Positions 25,107-37,095 of a stretch of DNA of 64,000 nucleotides are shown piece by piece. The DNA is taken from NCBI RefSeq assembly GCF_963924675.1, contig NC_089235.1:62120220-62184219 (forward strand). The letters run 5' to 3'. A program made the position numbers and the translations under genes. The notes under the pieces are model-generated. The model searched no databases and had not been told where the DNA came from. It saw only the letters and a list, made by a program, of their open reading frames with translations. The stretch is from Phocoena phocoena. Its lineage: Eukaryota > Chordata > Mammalia > Artiodactyla > Phocoenidae. Position 1 is the first letter of the stretch. Each line of letters starts with the position of its first letter.

Positions 25107-25557
25107 TACAATTAGTCCCCCACATATACAAACGAGTTCTGTCCCAAGAGCACGTTCGTAAGTCCAACAAAGTTAGCCTAGGTACCCAACTAACACAATC
25201 GGCTCTATAGTACTGTACTGTAATAGGTTTATAATACTTTTCACACTAGTAATACTTAAAAAACAAACACACACACAAAATAAAGAAAACATTTTTAATC
25301 TTATAGTACAGTACCTTGAAAAGTACTGTAGTACGGTAGAACAGCTGGCATACAGGGGCTGGCATCGAGTGAACAGGCAGGAAGAGTTACTGACTGGAGG
25401 AGGGAGAGGAGGTGGGAGATGGTAGAGCTGAAGGATCCTCAGCAATAGGAGACAGAGGGCAAGCTGCAACGTCACTCACGCCTGATGTTGATGGAACACA
25501 CGTTCACGTCTTTGAAAGTTCGCAGCTTGAAGGTTCGTATGCAGGGGACTTGCTGTA
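25107..25557. mobile_element. Non-autonomous DNA transposon-like element with terminal inverted repeats
   Basis: Left end 'tacaattagtcccc' and right end 'ggggacttgctgta' form imperfect terminal inverted repeats, and inverted similarity extends inward ('catacgaac' type words). The ends start and stop with TA, as expected for a Tc1/mariner or pogo-type insertion. It is 451 bp with no transposase reading frame, so it would be a MITE. I recall this sequence type as repetitive but cannot name the family. Confidence 0.65.
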
Positions 25558-26149
25558 GTTGCTATGTTGTTTTTCTTTCTTTGTTTGCTAAATGAAAACG
25601 TCCTTGCTGAACCACAGTCTCTTCACACAGAGCTGGGAAGTGTAAACAATGGCCTTGTTCTACCAAATCTACAGAAAGCATTTATTAATTTTAGAGCCCC
25701 TAACAAAAGAGTCTTTCAGACCAGAAGGAAAGAAAATCAGATAACATTTTAAACTTTATTGAAGTTAAATATGTAGTCAAACTTTAACTATAAAGTTAAA
25801 TGTACTGAAGTATATAGTATATCGTTATATACAGCACACATAAGTGTGCATCTCTCTCAGTGTTCACAAACGGAACACACTTATGGAACAACCACCCAAA
25901 TGATATTTTTTATAAAATTGTCCTCTGTGTTCTACCATGATTCAATCTCCTAAATAAAAGTAACTTTTGCCTCCGTGTTAGCATTCTCTAGAGTATAAAA
26001 TTTCCTTTTAAGTAATTAAACTTTGGTTTTTCTATGTTTCACCTGTCACCTCCTCTCCCCAGGTGCTTGGAATTGGTTCTTCTGGCTGGTTGGGACTATC
26101 GTCCAACCTGACAAGGATTGATAAGAGTTGATAAGGGTCAATTCTCAGG

Positions 26150-26188
26150 GGTGTGTGTGTGTGTGTGTATGTGTGTGTGTATATATAT
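26150..26188. repeat. (GT)n/(AT)n compound microsatellite
   Basis: GT repeats interrupted once by AT, followed by (at)4. It lies directly before a MIR-like stretch ('gtgccagacagtacggtaga'). Confidence 0.95.
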
Positions 26189-27210
26189 CATTTGTTCACT
26201 GCTGCTTTGTGCCAGACAGTACGGTAGATGCTTTACACAGATTGCCCCTAATTTTCACAACCCCACTGAGGTAAGCATTATTACCTTCATTACATAAGAG
26301 AAGAAACTCAGAGGATCATAGAGCCCAACCCCAGCTTGGAAATCACAGTTCAGAGATTGAAAGCTAGGACTCCCTCCCCTTGCCACTGTCACCCTGGAAC
26401 TGTTTGTACTGATGGGAAAGAGCAGAGGAGAAGAAAATCATCCAGATCAGTCCCAGATTGCTTTTGCGTGGCACGGGGATATTGTTTTGTATTCATTATA
26501 TCAATATTTCCTACCTGCGCTAGGACAGATAGATTCAGAAAGACTGTGAAGTCTCTCCTTGCCATCACATTTCACTCTTCAGACCACGCCCTTCCCTCTA
26601 GTGCATGCTAAGAGGTGGCTGAGAGGCTGTTAGCATCTCCGTGAGCACCAATGGCTCCAGCTTGCTGAGTGTTTCTTTATCCCATTACTCCTAGACTGAG
26701 GTTAGTGATTGGTCCTTTGCCACCGATGACTCCCTGCCGGTTTCTAGCAGATGGGTGAAATCAGAGTGTACGAGAGCAGTTTCAAGCTTTCAAGAAGTTT
26801 GGTAACTTTGCTTCCTCCTGGTCTTCCAGAGAGTAGGAACTTTGACTTATTCTTTGTATTCTAGTGACCAGTGCAGGGTGGGGTATCCAGTAAGTGCTGA
26901 TACATTTGTTGAGCTGAAAGCACAATTGTCATAATGGAAAGTGAAAAGGTGACCATCACACGAAAGGATCACTGTGCTGTCATCTTTGTTACCTCCATTG
27001 ACAGTCCTGAGCTCAGAATTCATCCACTCTATCACCTATAGGATCAGAACCTTTCTGGCCTAATGGCGTCCCATTGCCCCTGCTTATCTCCTTCTGCTTT
27101 GCCACCTACTCCCACCACCACCCGCATCGTGCTGCTACTTAACATTGAACTGCTTGTCCTGATCTCTCCTCATACTGTGCATCTGTACTTGCTTCTCCTT
27201 GATCCTGTAT

Positions 27211-27569
27211 CCTCTCACTGTCTCTTTTTTTTTTAATTTTTTAAAAATTTATTTTTATTTATTTGTTTTTGGCTGCGTTGGGTCTTCGTTGCTGCACAGG
27301 GGCTTTCTCTATTAGCATCGAGCAGGGGCGTCTCTTTGTCGTAGTGCCCGGGCTTCTCATTGCGGTGGCTTCTCTTGTTGTGGAGCACAGGCTCTAGGCG
27401 CACGGGATTCAGTAGTTGTGGCTTGCAGGCTCAGTAGTTGTGGCACACGGGCTTATTTGCTCCACGGCATGTGAGATCTTCCCAGACCAGGGCTTAAACC
27501 AGTGTCCCCTGCATTGGCAGGCAGATTCTTAACCACTTCGCGACCAGGGAAGTCCCCCTCTTACTGTCT
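27211..27569 (-). mobile_element. CHR-type SINE, long form
   Basis: The body occupies 27224-27556. TSD 'cctctcactgtct' (27211-27223) and 'cctcttactgtct' (27557-27569) differ by one base. A perfect inverted repeat starts two bases after the right TSD. Confidence 0.95.
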
Positions 27570-27570
27570 G

Positions 27571-27612
27571 TTAAGGTCAACTCCTGTTTCGTCAAACAGG
27601 AGTTGACCTTAA
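27571..27612. repeat. Perfect 19-bp inverted repeat with 4-nt loop
   Basis: Left arm 'ttaaggtcaactcctgttt' (27571-27589), loop 'cgtc', right arm 'aaacaggagttgaccttaa' (27594-27612). There are no mismatches, so it could form a hairpin in RNA or a cruciform in DNA. Confidence 0.97.
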
Positions 27613-27620
27613 GAGACTCA

Positions 27621-27706
27621 GGTAGACTTGGGTATTTTCTTCCTTACTTTCCTTTCATTCTATGGTAGACTTGTATATTTTCTTCCTTACTTTCCTTTCA
27701 TTCTAT
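27621..27706. repeat. 43-bp direct tandem duplication
   Basis: Two adjacent copies, 27621-27663 and 27664-27706, each beginning 'ggtagacttg' and ending 'cctttcattctat'. They differ only at two neighbouring bases (gg versus ta). Confidence 0.96.
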
Positions 27707-27748
27707 ATATACTTAGAGTTATAAGTATCGTAGCATTTATCTACCTTG

Positions 27749-28201
27749 CCCATAGGTTTTTTTTTAAATATTTTATTTATTTATTTATTTGGCTGCGCCA
27801 GGTCTTGGTTGTGGCATGTGGGATCTTCATTGCAGCATGCGGGCTCTTAGTTGCAGCATGCATGCGGGCTCTAGTTCCCTGACCAGGGATCTAACCCGGG
27901 CCCCCTGCATTGGTAGCACGGAGTCTTAACCACTGGACCACCAGGGAAGTCCCACCCATAGGTTTTTGTTTTTTGGTTTTTGGGGTTTTTTTGGCGGTAT
28001 GCGGGCCTCTCACTGTTGGGGCCTCTCCCGTTACGGAGCACAGTCTCCGGACACGCGGGCTCAGTGGCCATGGCTCACGGGGCCAGCCGCTCCGCGGTAT
28101 GTGGGATCTTCCCGGACCGGGGCACGAACCCGCGTCGCCTGCATCGGCAGGTGGACTCTCAACCACTGCGCCACCAGGGAAGCCCTCACCCATAGGTTTT
28201 T
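27749..28201 (-). mobile_element. Two CHR SINEs inserted in succession at one target
   Basis: The target 'cccataggttttt' occurs three times: 27749-27761, 27955-27967 and 28189-28201. The first element (27762-27954) is an older, diverged form with a (ttta)n tail. The second (27968-28186) is a young form. The TSD of the second extends to 'cacccataggttttt', so it landed in the right-hand TSD of the first. Confidence 0.95.
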
Positions 28202-28343
28202 AATGTTTGCTTCCCACTGGATGGTAAGCAAGTTAAGGACAAAGTCCATGTCTTTTCATTTCTGCATCTCCTAGGATAGAGAAGATGCTCAGTAAATATT
28301 TATTGAATTAATGAATGAATAAATGAAATGTCCAAAGTAGTGA

Positions 28344-30270
28344 TTTTTTAATAGCTTTATTGAGATAGAATTGGGTCAATACCATACAATTGACCCATTT
28401 AAAGTGTACAATTTAATTCTTTTTAGTATATTCACAGACATTTGCAACCATCACCAGAATTTTAGAAAATTTTTGTCACCTTCAAAAGAAACCCTGTACC
28501 TCTTAGCTATCACTCTCTATTTTGCCATTCGTCCCTAAGCAATCACTGATTTACTTTCTGTCTCCATAGATTTCTCTGTTTTGAACATTTCACGTGAATG
28601 GAATGATATAATTTATGGTCTTGTGTGATTGGCCTCTTTCGTTTAGTATAATGTTTCCAAGGGTTGTCCAGGTTGTAGTGTGTTTCAGTACTTCATTCCT
28701 TTTTATAGCCCAATATTGCTCCATTGTATGGATGTATGACATTTTCAACTCCATCAGTTGATAGATATTTGGGTTATTTATACTTTTTGACAATAATGTA
28801 TAATGCTGCCAGGACATTTGTGTACAAGTTTTTCTGTGGACATAGGTTGTCATTTCTCCTGGCCATATACCTAGGATTAGAATGGCTGGATCACATTGTA
28901 AGTTTGTGTTTAATGGTTTGAGGAACTGAGAGAGTATTTTCTGAATCGACTGTACCATGTTACATTCCCACCAACAAGCTTCCAGTTTCTCCACATCCTT
29001 ACCTACAGTTGCTATTATCTGACTCTTTGATTTTAGCCAACTAGTAGGTGTGAAGTGGTATCTCAGTATGTTTTTTGTTTTTTTTTGTTTTTTTTTGCGG
29101 TATGCGGGCCTCTCACTGTTGTGGCCTCTCCCGTTGCGGAGCACAGGCTCGGGACACGCAGGCTCAGTGGCCATGGCTCATGGGCCCAGCCGCTCCACGA
29201 CATGTGGGATCCTCGCAGACCGGGGCACGAACCCATGTCCCCAGCATCGGCAGGTGGACTCTCAACCACTGCGCCACCAGGGAAGCCCCGGAGCACATTC
29301 TTCAGTGGCTTTCTGAGAAAGAATGTTTGGGAGGTAAATATGTGATAATATCTTTAATTTGTTTTCTCACTGGGTTGGTCCTTTGATTGTGGTGGTCTGA
29401 GGTAGCAGTCATTTTCCCTCAGCAGTTTTCAGGGTTGCTAGTGAGAAGTCTTAGGCCATTCTCGTTCGCTTTCTTTTATGTGTGAACTATTTCTTTTTGC
29501 TGGAAACTTTTTTTTTTTTTTTTTGCGGTACGCGGGCCTCTCACTGTTGTGGCCTCTCCCGTTGCGGAGCACAGGCTCCGGACGCGCAGGCTCAGCGGCC
29601 ATGGCTCACGGGCCCGGCCGCTCCGCGGCATGTGGGATCTTCCCGGACCGGGGCACGAACCCGCGTCCCCTGCATCGGCAGGCGGACTCTCAACCACTGC
29701 GCCACCAGGGAAGCCCCTCAGTGTGGTTTTGATTTGCAGTTGCTTGATGACTGATGATGCTTAGCATCTTTCCATGTGCTTATTGGCCGTTTGTATATCT
29801 TCTTTGATCTGTTGAGATCATTTGTCCACTTCTAGGTTGTCTTCTTATTTAAGTGTTTTTTATATATTCCAGATGCAAATCCATTATCAGACATATGATT
29901 TGCCTTTTCTCCCATTCATTGAGTTGTCTTTTCACTTTCTTGCTGGTGTCTTTGAAGCATAAAAGTTTTACATTTTAAGGTAGTTTAATTTATCTATTTT
30001 TCCTTTTTTTTGTGCTTTTGGTGTCATATCTAGGAATCCTTTGCCAAATTCAAGGTCACGAAGATTTATCCTTATGTTTTCTTGTCAAAGTTTTATGGCT
30101 TTAGCTCTTACATTTAGGTCTTTAATATATTATGAGTTATTTTTTTGTATAGGGTTTGAGGTAAGGGTCCAACTTCATTCTTTTACATGTGGTTCTCTAA
30201 TTATCCCAGAACCATTTGTTGAAAAGACTATTATCTCCCCCTTTAGATGGCCTTGGCACCCTTGTTAAAA
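28344..30270 (-). mobile_element. Old L1 (L1M-like) 3' end, interrupted by SINEs
   Basis: Read on the minus strand it encodes a decayed ORF2 C-terminus (around 28590-28990: LEACWWECNMVQ, CDPAILILGIWP, MEQYWAIKRNEV). The 3' UTR lies at the left ('gctttattgagatagaattg'). The upstream part continues to about 30270. It is split at 29068-29716 by a SINE-containing block. Stops and diverged residues make it inactive. Confidence 0.85.
29062..29722 (-). mobile_element. SINE - 218-bp spacer - SINE composite insertion in L1
   Basis: Two young antisense CHR SINEs (29071-29288 and about 29508-29716) enclose a spacer of non-L1 sequence (29289-29507). L1 sequence before ('gtggtatctcagt') joins logically to that after ('ctcagtgtggttttgatttg'). 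Only the outermost edges share a direct repeat ('ctcagt', 29062-29067 and 29717-29722). Neither SINE has its own matching flanks. Confidence 0.85.
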
Positions 30271-33029
30271 TCAGTTGGTCATAGATGTATCAAAGCAGTG
30301 GTTTTTAAATCTGTTTTAAGAGAGGGAGTCTTAGGATTGTACAATGTAAGACCTTGGTTGAAAAAAAAGAGGAAAGACTGTTTCCCATTCTTTTTCATGT
30401 AACTTCCACAAATACGCAGGATAAAGTGGTCCTTCTGTCACCTAGCCTGTTAACCTGCAGAAAAGCAGTCCCTACTTGTCACTGTGTTCAGTTTTTTATC
30501 ATTTTTTCTTACCTCTTTAAAATATGTTCATTTTATTTTTCCTTGTTGGTATCATCTTTAATTTTTCTTAATTACTTCATCTTACCCCTCCTAACCTTCT
30601 TTCTTTACCTCCTTTTTTTTTCCTTTGTTTTTGGCAGCAAATCCTTCTATTTTCTAATAATTATGGAAGCATCCAAAATAAATAATAACCATTCCCTTAA
30701 AAGGAGCCTTTATAATGTTTGAGAACCCAGCTTCCCTTGACAGTTGTTTGAAAGGGTTCACAGAGGTTTGAATTGTTTTGAATTCAGTGCAGAAGTGCTT
30801 GGTTTCTCTCCTTCTTGTGTAATTTTATGGTTATGAAACCGTAGCTGAATGTAGCCTTTTAGGACAACCATGGCCTTGGAATCCACACTCAGCTTCTATC
30901 TAAAGCTGATTCAAGTTCAGTAACAACAGCTGAAATGTTTAATACAACCACACTAAAAAGCTGAAAATGTTTAGCACAACACTAAAAACTGTGGGCAATG
31001 TGAAAATTACAACTTAGGTTCCAGCATATCCGTCTCTTCAGAGCATAAAACCAGCACTAAAAAAGTTCTTGCTTTTTTTCCAGCAAATCTAAAATAGCAA
31101 GCAAAGAGGAAGGGATTTTAACTTCAAAGACAAATAACACTCTCCATTACTGTTGTTTGGTGTTCTTAGTTTCCAGTCAGTTGATTAACAAATATTTATT
31201 AAGCACCTAATTTATACTGCCTCCCGGGGCTGTGTTTTCACCAGCATTGAAGGCATGGTGTCTATCCTTCAGAAGCTTCTAGTTTAGCTGAAGGGGTAAA
31301 GATAGTATGTTAAAAATTGAGAGAATATATACAAAACTATGGTACTGGCTCAGAGTTCAAAAAAAAAAGGAGAGATCTGTATGAATTGCTTTTTAGTTGG
31401 GATATTTTCAAAGAGAGGTTAGTACTTTAGCCCTTCAAAGCAGAACCCCACTATCTCACTTAGCACCTTTGTGCGAATGAGAAACAGACGCCCTTTTGCC
31501 CTTCCCTTCAAGCTCCTACAGTACCTCTACTCCACAGGGACTGCTCTTGAGGAGTGGGCACTGGATTTTAGACTTCATTTGTCGCTGAAGCGAGGTTCCC
31601 TTGTGCAGTGAACAACCTGCACCAGTGTACAAGGAGCGCCTTTTTTTTTTTTTTGAAGAATAGTTTGGATTTCTCCAGGGAAGGGGAGGAGGGAGGATGT
31701 GAGGGAAGAAAACCAGTAAGGAAAAAAGATGAGAAAGAGTATGTTCTGTTCAGTGTATGATATGAAGACAACTGAAGGAAGGTGAAAGGTATTTGTTGGC
31801 AAAGGGTGTAAAATGCTGTTTTTCTTCCCTTTCCCTCACCTTTTTAAATATATAATAGTTTTACTGACAAATACTAACCAAACAGCTCTCTGTTTACTAG
31901 TTCCTAACCAAATTATTATGAAAATTGTATCAATTTATGCCTGTCACATCTATTCTATAGATAATAGCATAGTATTCAAAAATATCAATGCTCATATAAG
32001 CATTTCGCCATAATTCATACTTTCTTCCTAATCACACAAGTCAGTGTTACACATTTGAACTGTATTTTGGAAGCATACATCTATATGTATAATTTATACA
32101 TTGGGAGCAACTTTATTATATTGGGCATTAATATAAGCATTTTGTCAGGGACAAGTCATCTGGTGAAATATAAACTTAACCTTAATATAACTTCTTTATT
32201 GAGAACGTTTTTCCCAGTTATAAACATAGTATACTCTCTCTGGGGAATAATTTGAGTAATAGAGAATTCTATTAAGGTGAAAAGAAAAATCATTCAGAAA
32301 CTGCCCCCAGGGGTAAGTAACTCTTTTAATATTTGGATGAATGACTTTTTAATTTTTAATGGTTATCATGTATATAATTTTATGTTTTGCTTTTCAAAAT
32401 AATTTATCATTACACTAACGCTTTTTATTTTTTTAAAGCTCTTTAATTTCTAAAGCATCTTTCCGGCCTAATAACCCATGGGTCATTTTGGCTTCCTCCC
32501 TAGCTTGTGCCCTTGTATACCATTCACATATGTTCCCACGTTATATAGGGCCTTCTCAGTTCCTTTGAATGTTTTTTTCAATGCACAAGGAGATTGCTAT
32601 CAGCTTATTTCTATTCCTGTACTGGCTCCTAAATGTAGCAGTTCCTTCTATTGTGATGCTGCCTTTCCCCTGGGTTAGAGTGAGTCTGGGAAATATGACT
32701 CAGATATATATCCAGGAAAGGTTGAACTCAGTCACATGTACAGTCAAAATCTGGTGAGTACTTCCAGGAGACGAATATTGTTAATGCCTAACACCTTATA
32801 AGGTGTGTGGCTTTATATCATGGTTATAGGCCCACACAGGACCATTTTGACTGAAGATGAATTTGTTCTATAAAAATAAGACTTTCAGAGCATCATCCCC
32901 ATTTCTCATTACTAATTAAAATGGAATTGTTATTCTTGTCTATAGAAATATGCACAGAATCTTAGTTCATTTTGCCATAAAGAAAGGGGTTTGATCTTAT
33001 GGCTCCATCTAGAAAATTTTTATCATCAT

Positions 33030-33240
33030 AATCGTTATCATCATCATTATGGCTAAAATGTATTCAGTGTTTAAGGTGTGTTCAACACCACGATTGAAGC
33101 GTTTCGTGCCTTATCACACTTAAACTGCATAGCAGCTCCCCAAGTAGGCACTGTCGTTATCTGCAGTTTACACTTGGGGAAGGAGCGTCATGTAGCTAAC
33201 AGGTATGCAGAGTTAGGAATTGAAGCTACATTCGTCTTTA
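33030..33240 (+). repeat. MIR SINE remnant
   Basis: 'cgtgccttatcacacttaaa', 'ccccaagtaggcactgtcgt' and 'gtagctaacaggtatgcaga' follow MIR order. Confidence 0.7.
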
Positions 33241-33329
33241 ATTTCATGCTTTTAAACAAGTATAATTCAGGGCAATTGACATGCTGTGACTTCTGAGCCT
33301 AAGCAGTTTAAGAAGGCCTGGCATGGTTG

Positions 33330-34680
33330 ATCGGTTTTGATAAGAGTCAAAAAGGTAATTCAATGGAGGATGAATAGTCTTTTCAACAAATGATGCTGGG
33401 ATAACTGGATAGCCACATACAAGCAAACAGAGTTTGACCCTTGCCTCGTGCCTTCTAGAAAATTTAACTCAAAGTGGATTACAGAGCTAAATGTGAGAAC
33501 TAAAACTTTGAAACTCTTAGAAGACAACATAAAAGTAAATTTTCATGGGCTTGTGTCAGGCAGTGTTTCTGACATGTGACACCGAAACCACAAGCAGCAA
33601 AAGAGAAAAATGGATAAATTGAGTTACATAAAAATTAAAAAGTTTGGGGCTAGCAACAGTACCGTCAAGAAAGTGAGAAAACAGCCCATAGAATGGGAAA
33701 AAGTATCTGCAAATCATATGTCTGATTAAGGACTTGCATCAAAGAATATATCCAGAACACTTAAAGTTCAATAGTAAAAAGACAAGTGATCTAGTTTTAC
33801 AATGCGCAAAAGATCAGAATAGACACTTCTCCAAAGAAGATATATAAATGGACAATAAACACATAAAAACATGCTCAGTATCATTAATCATCAGGGAAAT
33901 GCAAATCAAAAACACACTCACATACCTCTTCACACCCACCAGGAGGATCCTAATAACAAAGAACAGATGACAAATGCTGGCAAGGATGTGGGGAAATTAG
34001 AACTCTCATACTGTACTGGTAGGAATGTAAAGTGGCACAGCCACTTTAGAAAACAGTCTGGCATTTTTGCAAAAGGTTACCATGTGACCCAACAATTCTA
34101 CTTCTTGGTGTATATCCAAGAGTAAAAAAACATATGTCCACATAAAAAATTTGTATATAAATTTTCAAAGTAACATTACTCATAATAACCTAAAGGAAAC
34201 AACGCAAATGCCCATCAGCTGATGAATGGATAAACCCAATGTGGAATATTCATACAGTGGAATATTATTTGACAATGAAAAGGAATGAAGTACCAATACA
34301 TGCTGCAACATGATGAATGTTGAAAGCATTATACTAAATGAAAGAAACCAGTCACACAGGACCACATATTGTATGACTCTATTTATATGAACTGTCTATA
34401 AGAGGCAGATTCATAGATGTAGGAGGTAGATTAGTGTTTGCCTAGGGCAGGGGGAATGGGGAAGTGGGGGAAGATTATTAATGGTACAGCATTTCCTTTG
34501 GGGTGATAAAGTATTTTAACATGGATGGTAGTGATGGTTGTACAACTTGATGTATATACCAAAAACCATTGCATTTTACATGTTAAATGGGTTAGTTGTC
34601 TGGTAAGTGGATATATATTAATAATATTGTATTATTATTAATATCTTAATATATGCTAATAAAAGTGTAAAAAAAATTCT
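33330..34680 (+). mobile_element. Old L1 (L1M-like) 3' portion
   Basis: About 1.35 kb of decayed ORF2 and 3' UTR: 'aacaaatgatgctgggataa', 'caaaagatcagaatagacac', 'atgctggcaaggatgtgggg', 'gcaaatgcccatcagctgat' and 'tatatgaactgtctataaga'. Reading frames are broken throughout. Confidence 0.88.
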
Positions 34681-35249
34681 GGCAGCATCTGCTTCATTCT
34701 TCTTGAGCTCTGTATCTCAGTGTCCAGGCTGTCTCATGGGAAGGAAAGGCTGTACTGACTTAGGAGCACCGCAGGGCCAGACATCCAGCCCTGGCCCACT
34801 GTCTGCCTGCAATTGCATGAGTGATCCCAAGCAAAGGTGATGGGGGAACTGCCCAGTTGAGCCCCAGGCAACCCACAGAATACTAAGATATGATTAAATG
34901 GTGGTTGGGCTTTTTAAAAAAAAATTTTTTATTAAAGTATAGTTGATTTACAGTGTTGTATTAGTTTCTGATGTAAAGCAAAGTGATTCAGTTATACAAA
35001 CATATAATAGTTTGCATCTGCTCATCCCAAACTCCCAATCCATCCCTTCCACACTGCCTCCCCTACCCTTGGCAACCACAAGTCTGTTCTCTATGTTTGT
35101 GAAGTCTGTTTCTGTTTTGTAAATACGTTCATTTGTATCATATTTTAGATTCCACATATAAGTGATATCATAAGGTGTTTGTCTTTCTCTTTCTGACTTA
35201 CTTCACTTAGTATAATGATCTCTAGGTCCATCCATGTTGCTGCAAATGT

Positions 35250-35492
35250 TATTTCATTCTTTTTTTTTTTTTTTTTTTTTTTTTGCGGTACACGGGGCTT
35301 TCACTGCTGTGGCCTTTCCCGTTGCAGAGCACAGGCTCCGGACGCGCAGGCTCAGCACCATGGCTCACAGGCCCAGCCGCTCCGCGGCATGTGGGATCTT
35401 CCTGGACCGGGGCATGAACCCATGTCCCCTGCATCAGCAGGCGGACTCTCAACCACTGCACCACCAGGGAAGCCCCTATTTCATTCTTTTTT
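35250..35492 (-). mobile_element. CHR-type SINE inside L1
   Basis: TSD 'tatttcattctttttt' at 35250-35265 and 35477-35492 is perfect (16 bp). The body has a T-run and the usual 'gcggtacacggggctttcac' start. Confidence 0.96.
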
Positions 35493-35605
35493 ATGGCTGA
35501 GTAGTATTCCATTGCATATATATGTACCACATCTTCTTTATCCATTCATCTGTCACTGGACATTTAGATTGTTTCCTTGTCTTGGCTACTGTAATTAGTG
35601 CTGCT

Positions 35606-35757
35606 AAGAACATAGGGGTGGGACTTCCCTGGTGGTTTAGTGGTTAGGACTCTGTGCTTCCACTGCAGGGCGCCAGGTTCGATCTGTGGTTGGGGAACTA
35701 GGATCCCACATGCTGCGCAGTGTGGCCAAAAAGAAAAAAAAAAAGAACATAAGGGTG
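35606..35757 (+). mobile_element. CHR-type SINE, short form, inside L1
   Basis: TSD 'aagaacataggggtg' (35606-35620) and 'aagaacataagggtg' (35743-35757), one mismatch. Head 'ggacttccctggtggtttag' and A-rich tail. It is oriented opposite to the neighbouring SINE at 35266. Confidence 0.95.
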
Positions 35758-36401
35758 CATGTATCTTTTTCAATTATACTTTTGTCTGAATATATGCCCA
35801 GGAGTTGGATTTCTGGATCTTATGGCAACTCTCTTTTTAGTCTTTTGAGGGACGTCCGTACTGTTTTCCATACTGGCTGCACCAATTTAAATACATTCCC
35901 ATAAATGTTGGTTGTTTTAAGCCACCAAGTTTTGGGGCAACTTGTTACATAGCAAGAGATCATTGGACCGAGTAGTGAGTCAAATTATTGTTTTAACACT
36001 CTGACTACATATTGATACTAAAAATCAATCCCAGGCAAGCCTTTGTCCTAAGGAGAAGAATCTGGATAGGAGTAGTATTATGCTTGATTTTAAGGGAAAG
36101 TGAAATAAGGAAGAGCTAAGGGTTGTGGAGCATGTTTTAAATAACTAGCTGGGCCGATCCAGGCAGGCCTGCCAACTGGTCTCTTGTCTAAAGCTCACAT
36201 TGGCAGCAGCAGCTAACCAGCCATTTGTCCAGAGGCCAGGAGTTACTTAGCAGGAGCTCTAGAGGGCTGGCAGGTCATTTTTCTGGTTTCAAGAAGTGAC
36301 ACAAATAAACCGCTATCCACTTGTCCTCCCCACACCCTGAAAGGAAAATTGCTAAGCTGAAAGGGACAGAGTGGTTTGACAACAGAAGTGAAGGCCAGGC
36401 G

Positions 36402-36607
36402 TTTTTTTTTTTTTTTGCGGTTCGCGGGCCTCTCACTGTTGTGGCCTCTCCCGTTGCTGAGCACAGGCTCCGGACACGCAGGCTCAGCGGCCATGGCTCA
36501 CGGGCCCAGCCGCTCTGCGGCATGTGATCCTCCCGGACCGGGACACGAACCCGCGTCCCCTCCATCGGCAGGCGGACTCTCAACCACTGCGCCACCAGGG
36601 AAGCCCC
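36402..36607 (-). mobile_element. CHR-type SINE
   Basis: T-run, 'gcggttcgcgggcctctcac', and head complement 'tgcgccaccagggaagcccc'. A 3-bp deletion ('catgtgatcctcccggac') marks it from its relatives. Confidence 0.95.
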
Positions 36608-36649
36608 AGGGCAGAAACTCTTGATTCATCTCGTCTCCACACAGGGTCA

Positions 36650-36785
36650 TTCTAAGGGGGCCTTTTTTTTTTTGGCCACTCTGCAGCATGTAGGATCTTA
36701 GTTCCCTGACAGGGATCGAACTCATGCCTCCTGCAGTGGAAACATGGAGTCCTAATCACTGGACCACCAGGGAATTCTAAGGGGG
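36650..36785 (-). mobile_element. CHR-type SINE, short form
   Basis: The body occupies 36661-36774, flanked by TSD 'ttctaaggggg' at 36650-36660 and 36775-36785. Head complement 'tggaccaccagggaattc'. Confidence 0.93.
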
Positions 36786-37095
36786 TCATTTTTTATATAC
36801 TCTTGGATAATGATGTGTAGCAGGGGAATCAGAGAAATGAGCTTCATTTATCATTCAGAAAATACTTTTCTCGGACCTACTGTACTAGGAAGCAGCTGTC
36901 AACCACATAGACAGGGACCCTGGTCTCAAAAAGCTTATAGTTAAGTGAGCAGGCCATTTCCCCAGGGCTCTGAGAAGGCCTTTCAGGGACTCTGGGAGCT
37001 CTTAGAAGTGGCACGTGGTCTAGATTTGTGGGATGGGAGATTTCTTAGAGAAATAACAACTAAAACTGGAAAACTGAGGAAGCTCGTCTTCACTC

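Larger units (their letters stand above)
34911..35915 (-). mobile_element. L1 3' end carrying two SINEs
   Basis: The antisense L1 3' UTR starts after a T-rich end ('taaagtatagttgatttaca'), followed by 'cacttagtataatgatctct', 'ggctgagtagtattccattg' and 'ccaggagttggatttctgga'. It is interrupted at 35266-35476 and 35621-35742. It breaks off near 'accaatttaaatacattccc', so it is 5' truncated. Confidence 0.93.

Noticed and set aside
27571..27612. Hairpin as a microRNA precursor or a transcription terminator
   Set aside because: A 19-bp perfect stem with 4-nt loop is too short for a typical pre-miRNA, and a terminator makes no sense inside a Pol II intron. The mutational explanation is simpler.
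28590..29174. 194-residue open frame on the minus strand
   Set aside because: It is a chance fusion of antisense SINE sequence with a decayed L1 ORF2 C-terminus.
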